From: Struthidea cinerea
Lineage: Eukaryota > Chordata > Aves > Passeriformes > Corcoracidae
NCBI GenBank assembly: GCA_013397865.1
Contig: VZTI01000468.1
Coordinates: 84,170-148,169, forward strand
Direction of reading: 5' to 3'
Length of the DNA: 64,000 nucleotides
Shown here: positions 58,301 to 64,000 of the stretch, one piece after another
Layout: every line of letters begins with the position of its first letter
Numbering within the stretch: position 1 is the stretch's first letter
Program-made: the position numbers and the translations under genes
The notes under the pieces: model-generated
The model's input: the letters and a program-made list of their open reading frames with translations, nothing else
Databases searched by the model: none
What the model was told of the DNA's origin: nothing

Positions 58301-61300
58301 GTGTAAAACACTGGGCTGCTTTGAGGAATTGCACTGGAGCCGAAGTCGTAGCACATCAAATGAAACAGGTGAGAAAAAGTAGCTGAGATTTCAGGTGGAC
58401 TTCTTGGCTGTCACAGCTCAGCTCCGTGCTAGTGCTTTATGGTCAAAGCTGGCTCTGTGCGTATCTGCATTTCCACAGCTGAAGCAGAGGATGGATCATG
58501 TCTCTGATAACAGTACCTCTGGAAAAGCCTGCTGCATGTCCGTGGAGATACTCTCCTGTGTATAAAAAGCAGTTTGCTCCTTGGTGTGTGAGTTGATTGG
58601 TTTTTAAACTAAGCTATTTACATTTTGTTTTCCGAATTAGTGCTCAGGATGAATAAAGCAACATGGCAGTAGTAGAATATTGGCAAATTAGGTACCAATT
58701 ATATTGGGCTGTCTTTGTTTAGGGGATAAGTTAGGCTAAAGATTCGCTGTCCAGAGTTAAATACTGGCACTGTAAACCTCCAAGTACTTTTTGTACTTTT
58801 TGAGTTTTGTAACTTGAAATAATATCTTTAATCAACAGATTTAAGTGGGAAAAGTAACTGTGATAGGATGAAGGCACCTTTTCCTTGTCTGACCAGAATC
58901 TGAGATACAGACGAGCATATTAAAATTTAGTATAGTTTCTCCCAGCTACATCAGTCTAATGAAAGATATTATTCCACCTACAAACCTTGCCTTGCGTTGT
59001 TCTCTACACTGAGCATTGAAGTGGGCTGGCTTAAATAGAAATGTTTCTTTTCTTACCACGTCAAGCTAAATGAGATGGATTCACCTTGTCTTTATGGTGG
59101 CTAGAATGATGAGCAGCTATCCTGGCTTGTACTTGATGAGATCACAGGCAAATAGTTTAGGATTTTTCTTTTAACTTAGCTATATTAACTTGTTGGTGTC
59201 TAAGGTTGACATTTTGCTCTCATTTGGTGCAAAGTCAAGAAATGTGTGTATTTAATCAACTATTGGAAAGTGTGGTGGTTACAATACCAACTTAAAGGTA
59301 AATTTAATTTTTCTTTTTGGTACTCTGAGATTCCTTCTTTTTGCGTTGGTGTTCTGTGGTTTTTTTTGAAGGATGTAAATAGTAGCCCATGGTTGCTCTT
59401 TAATTCCTTTGTGGTTTATAACTTGATAGCCTCATTTGATCACACACCAAATCAAAAATCTTATTTCAGACTGAACACAGAAAATGACACGAAGGTTTTG
59501 CACAGCACTAGCAACAAATGATTGTGCATATTTTTGTGAAAATAAGACTGGTTAGGGAAGTTTCTTCTGCATTTAATTTACATACAAGAAGTGTCTCTGA
59601 ATATAATTGACCCAACCAGGCATGACTGCTGCTTGTAGCATTCTTTAGAACACTGAAGAGTGACTGGAAATATACGGCCGCATCATTTTGTGCAGAAATC
59701 TGTACCTTCTGCACACTGCTGAACAATACAAAATGTGTTATTGATCATATACATGATTGGATGGAGGTTAGTGGAGGGGATACCCTCTGCAAATTTCCTT
59801 TGATCCTGCTAAATGTTGTTACCAGTGTGCTACAGGAAATAAGTGAGTGTAATGATTTTAGAGTGGCGTTATTGTTGGTTATATCAAAGATGAAACACTG
59901 CCTGTGTTCCCCTAGCAGACTTTACAGTAGAGCCACCATGAAAGATCTGAAGATCATTATTTACTGGAAATAAAAGAACAAGGCAGAAATCGATTACTAC
60001 GACACTAGATTTATGTCTCCATTGCACTCTATATACATCTCCTATTTGTTCTAACTTCATGGAAGGATATTTAATACATAATGGAAAGAGGCTTTTGCTT
60101 TTGATTTATTTTTTGTTTATTATTTTTGGCATTCCTTGGAGAAATTCTGGAAATCAATACTTGGATGTGAGTGTGCCTGGATGTAGGTAGTGGGAGGCAG
60201 CGGCAATTGATGCATCTGTGTGTTTTTGTGCTGACATACATCTGGCACACTCAGAACTCTGTTGTCGCAGTACAGTGTGCTCAGCCTAAGTGGGGAGAAA
60301 GTCATATTTCTTCCATCATCTGTTTACATAAAATGATCCAAGAGGCATAGATAAATTTGGGTATTTAAGTTCAAGCTTGGAAATCTGTCCCACTGAAGCA
60401 TTTAGTTGCGAGTGTACATGTTTGTTGCATCGGGATGAGAGATGAAGACAGATGATGGAAAGCATGAGCACAGACTGACTTAAAATAAGGCAGGGGATGG
60501 TGGGAGATGCCAAGTGCGGAGAAATTTCAAGCAAAGTTACAGATTGCTTGAAAATGGACATGGCTTCTCTTTCTCTGTCATTTTATCTGAGAGGTGGCAC
60601 TTAGTTGACTTTTGCCCTTGCCCTAATTCCATCTGAGCATCTTAGATATTACAGTTTCTGCAGCCACATGGTAAGGAAAACGCAAAACACTGCTCTTCTT
60701 AAGATAAAATAGTGGAATTTGTTTCAAAAATCCTAAAATTGGTCACATGCTGCAGCAGGATTATAGTTTAGAGAGGTTTGAAAGCAAAGTCAGTTCATTG
60801 TCCCACAAATACCTTTTGGTAAGATAACGTGTAGACAGTGGCTGAAATAAAAGTAGGATCAACTAGCTGGCTGCTTGGTGCATGGAAAGGAACAGATCAA
60901 AGGCAGGGGTGCAAGATGTCACAACACAGAGGGCCACACAAAGTACCCAAGAAAGAGCACAACACTACCTCAGATCCTCTGCCAACAAAGCTGTGCTCCC
61001 ACAGGATATAAAACATGAATAAAAACATCTCCTTTTCCCAAGCAAGCATGTGCTTTGGAAGCTTGTTGCTACCCCTTTTTGACTCCTAACGCCTCATTCG
61101 CAGAAGGGTTTATTAAAGCTTCCCTTGGCTGTGTATAATCTGCATAAACCATGATCTTTGACAGTGTTCAAGACCCTTGGGGGAGCTGTTGCTTCCTTCC
61201 TGCAGAGAAGGTTTCAGTGTTGTGTACCTGCAAAACCAGTGACTGAACCAGTCACTGAGGTGTGGCAAGACCAAATCTGATAATTGTCTGACACCTGCTC

Positions 61301-64000
61301 CCCGTGTGGTGGGCAGGATGGAAGGAAGGGAAAGCTTTCTTGATGTCTTCCCCCTCCCTCAATTTATATAATTAATTTGAATATTGTTGGTTCACATTAC
61401 AATAAGTTTAATCTGTGGGTCACAATTCAAGTTATTGTGGATGGTTGGTCACATGATACAGCACTAGGCTTCACCCAGGAAAAATACCTATATTTTAAAT
61501 TCAGGGGCAACTTGAAAACTCTGTACTTGCATAGCTTTGCTAAACATTAAAATGCTTCCCCTTCTGTACAGATTCGTTTGTGGCAAGGGGAAAAACACTC
61601 GTGCTGTTTCCCTGGCTGAAATGTTTGTTCCCTTTGTTCCTTGTTGGTTTTTAGTCATGATTATGAGCAGCAGATGGCCAACCGCAATAATCTGGTGTTT
61701 TTCCTGTTCAGCACTGACCAGTGCTAGGTCAGATTCTGGATATCATCTGTGGTTATGCAGTTTTGAAAACACCTCTACTTTGCAGAAGCATCTCTCAATA
61801 ACAATTTCTAGCTGATGTATATAGCTTTATGAAAAAGAGTCAGCATCAGCTGAAGTCTAACACTGCATCTCCACCAGGGCTTCCTGGAGCAGAGCGATCA
61901 ATATCCTCAGTTAAGTTTATGAGGATGCCGTGAAACCCTCTAAATGCAGTGGCATTCTCTTCAACCTTTCTTGTAGCCCATCAATTACAGACTAAAAGGT
62001 CAGCCTTACTGTAGGAAAAGTCCGTCTTCAGTAAAGAGTTTTTTTCCTGCTGAGGGGTGGGTGGAGATGTTTGTTTTGGCAGGATCTGTTCCTTTGTAAC
62101 AAAGCTTGCCAAAAGAGCCAGAGGACAGCCCTTCTCTGTGCATGTCTTGCTATTTTATTTCTGAATCCTCTCTGGTAAATCAGGGATATTTTGAGCCTTG
62201 TGATTGTCTGCTCCAAGTTGTGAAACAGCCAGTGGTGAGGTGCAATCCATACTGAGCTGGCAGGGAATAAATGGAACTCCAAAAGTGAGTGCCACATTAT
62301 GTTGTTAGCGATTTCCTGCTTTGCTGTCATTCCTTCTAAAACAATTCCAGTTTTCCATGAAGAACTCCATGAGGTTAGAAAACAACTGCAATGGGAATGC
62401 CTGTCTTGCACATGCCTTAATGTTCCCTTTGTTCTTTGAGTATGTATGCAAAGCTCCTCACATATCTGGTTGTCTGAATCCAGGCAAAGAAACAGTCCTG
62501 GTGTCTGTGGTGGGATGTTTCTCTACCCCAACCTTAGCTAGTCAAGAGGCTTCAGCAATGCCACGTGTCTCAACCTCATTGGAGCAGAGCTTTCGGAAAC
62601 TTGTTTCATTAACGGTCAGTTATTTAAAACATTGTCAGCATCAGCATAATTCCATTCACCCTGGTGCTCTGGCTGCAAATAGAAAGAGTTTGTCCATTGC
62701 TGAGCAGTTCTGAATGCAGCTCTCTAAAGTTTTATGGAAAAGACATCACCAAATGCATATGCCTTCATGTATTTTCATAAATTACTTGAGAAGTTCTGCA
62801 AATAATAAAGGAGATAGAATGAGAGGAGGAAATACAAAGTAAAAATCTTGAAAAGTAGTGGAAATGAGTAAACACCTTTTTTAAGAAACATGAGTAATTC
62901 GAAGCTAAGAACTTTATCATCCTCTTTAAAATGGCAATTTCTAACCCTGAATTCTGAGTGAAAGCCTTTTTACCAGAGTCAAATCTCACACGAGGGAAAA
63001 CTGTACGAATCATCCATGTTAGGCTGGATGTGAGTGCAGAAGTGATGCTCCTTCTTTTTTTTTCCCCTGTGAACTGAATGTTTTTGTCCTGTAAAACAGA
63101 TTTTAGGACTGCAACAATTCACTTTCCCATACCCAGAGTGTTCTGTGCTCTGTCTTCCACATTATGCTCGGGAGAGTTGTCAGGTAGCAGTGTAACGAAA
63201 GGGAAGGTCAAGGTGGATCAAGTGGACATTTCCATCTTCTCTTTTTTTGAGGCTGTGCCCTTGGAGTCAGCAGCTGCCAGTGGGTTGCTGGCGCTGGACT
63301 GTGGTGAGAATTTTATCTGGATAGCTTAAGAAGACAAGGGAAATGCACTGAAGGAAGGGATTTATGTAAGCAGCAAGTATGTTGATGGTAATTTGGTATG
63401 AGGTCTTGTTGCGCGTTAGGTTAAGAGGAAGCTGCTGTTTGTTAATGACTTGCCAGCCTCGTGATTCCACAAATGGATTTATTACGATGTACTACTCTGA
63501 GGACAACTGCCCCATTAGCTTTGCTTCACAGTTCCTCTACTTGGGGAAACTTGGCATCAAACAAAATGCCAAAAGCAATCGGAGCTATTCCCAGGGCAGG
63601 CAAGTCTCTTGTGCCTGTGCCTCCAAGAAAACCTGCTGCAGCACAGGTGGACCTCTGCCCTTTGTGCCGGTGCTGTGGCAGCAGCCTTCCTCTCTCACAT
63701 GGTTTTTCAGAACTGAACCACAGGCAATTGTATTCCAGACAATCCCAGATTTGAGGTGTCTTTAAGGACCAGATTTTAGCAATTCGTTAGCACCTCTTTA
63801 GGGGAGTTTGGTATGGGATTAGGAGGCGTTGGAGCGGGGTACTGGCCAAAGCAGCAGATGGGAACATAAAGGCTCTGGAGAAGCTCCGATTTTCTCTCAG
63901 AGGGATCTCAGTGCTCCTCCAGCTCTGTCACTGCACCCATCACTATGGCCAGCTCACTACCCTCCCTGGTTATTATGCCCAGAAAACAAGCACACTTGTA
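55381..64000. other. Long unique non-coding stretch to window end, no gene seen
   Basis: No gene or clear transposable element was recognised. Open frames of 127 to 130 codons at 62028-62411 (minus), 62321-62713 (plus) and 63379-63765 (plus) carry no recognisable domain and lie among antisense frames of similar size. An exon-like segment at 58142-58368 is open between a good acceptor and donor but is unproven. A palindromic E-box CCACGTGG lies at 57382-57389 and a short inverted repeat at 61237-61257. Confidence 0.5.
61237..61257. repeat. Short perfect inverted repeat
   Basis: CAGTGACTG (61237-61245) is mirrored exactly by CAGTCACTG (61249-61257) around AAC. The two TGAC half-sites face each other, an arrangement that resembles a site for a dimeric factor (Maf or AP-1 type half-sites), but no known consensus is fully matched. 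Confidence 0.6.

Noticed and set aside
62321..63765. Several 97- to 130-codon frames near the window end
   Set aside because: No domains, no consistent strand or splice structure; mutually overlapping frames.
1..64000. CRISPR arrays, operons, bacterial mobile elements
   Set aside because: Repeat content, base composition and lack of long frames mark this as vertebrate nuclear DNA; no regularly spaced direct repeats were seen.

Overview
The window looks like non-coding nuclear DNA from a bird. The basis is the repeat content: one clear CR1 LINE 3' end, an older and longer CR1 fragment, two solo LTRs of a class II-like (ERVK-type) endogenous retrovirus with target-site duplications, and faint relics of older amniote repeats. 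No mammalian L1, Alu or B1 sequence was recognised. Species and locus could not be determined. A passerine is possible but is only a guess.

I found no protein-coding gene, tRNA, rRNA or recognisable microRNA that the sequence supports. The longest open frames are about 120 to 170 codons, are scattered over both strands, overlap each other and match no protein family I recognise. That is about what chance gives for 64 kb of AT-rich DNA read in six frames. The window is best described as a large intron or an intergenic gene-poor interval.

Layout: 1-22.6 kb is mostly unique sequence with three stretches that resemble conserved regulatory DNA. The first (about 3.08-3.38 kb) has an unusual cluster of small inverted repeats, including a full CRE palindrome. 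The second (about 16.06-16.8 kb) has a mirrored pair of GATA motifs next to a mirrored pair of SOX motifs. The third is about 18.06-18.93 kb. A first solo LTR lies on the minus strand at 22,605-22,979. From 23 to 40 kb the sequence is mainly unique, with a MIR-like relic at 25.4 kb, a possible CR1 relic at 34.2 kb, a nested palindrome at 38.95 kb and an old LINE relic at 39.2 kb. A second solo LTR, about 95% identical to the first but in the opposite orientation, lies at 39,983-40,354. A repeat-rich stretch at 47.86-49.77 kb holds a 15-bp tandem duplication and two CR1 fragments in opposite orientation. A further regulatory-looking block with PBX-HOX-like and octamer motifs lies at about 53.2-53.8 kb, and an old palindromic-family relic at 55.25 kb. 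The rest is unremarkable.

I saw no novel multi-gene system. The observations most worth checking are the two dyad-rich candidate enhancers, the inverted LTR pair and the nested palindrome. Conservation across birds could not be tested here, so every regulatory call is inference from motif content.
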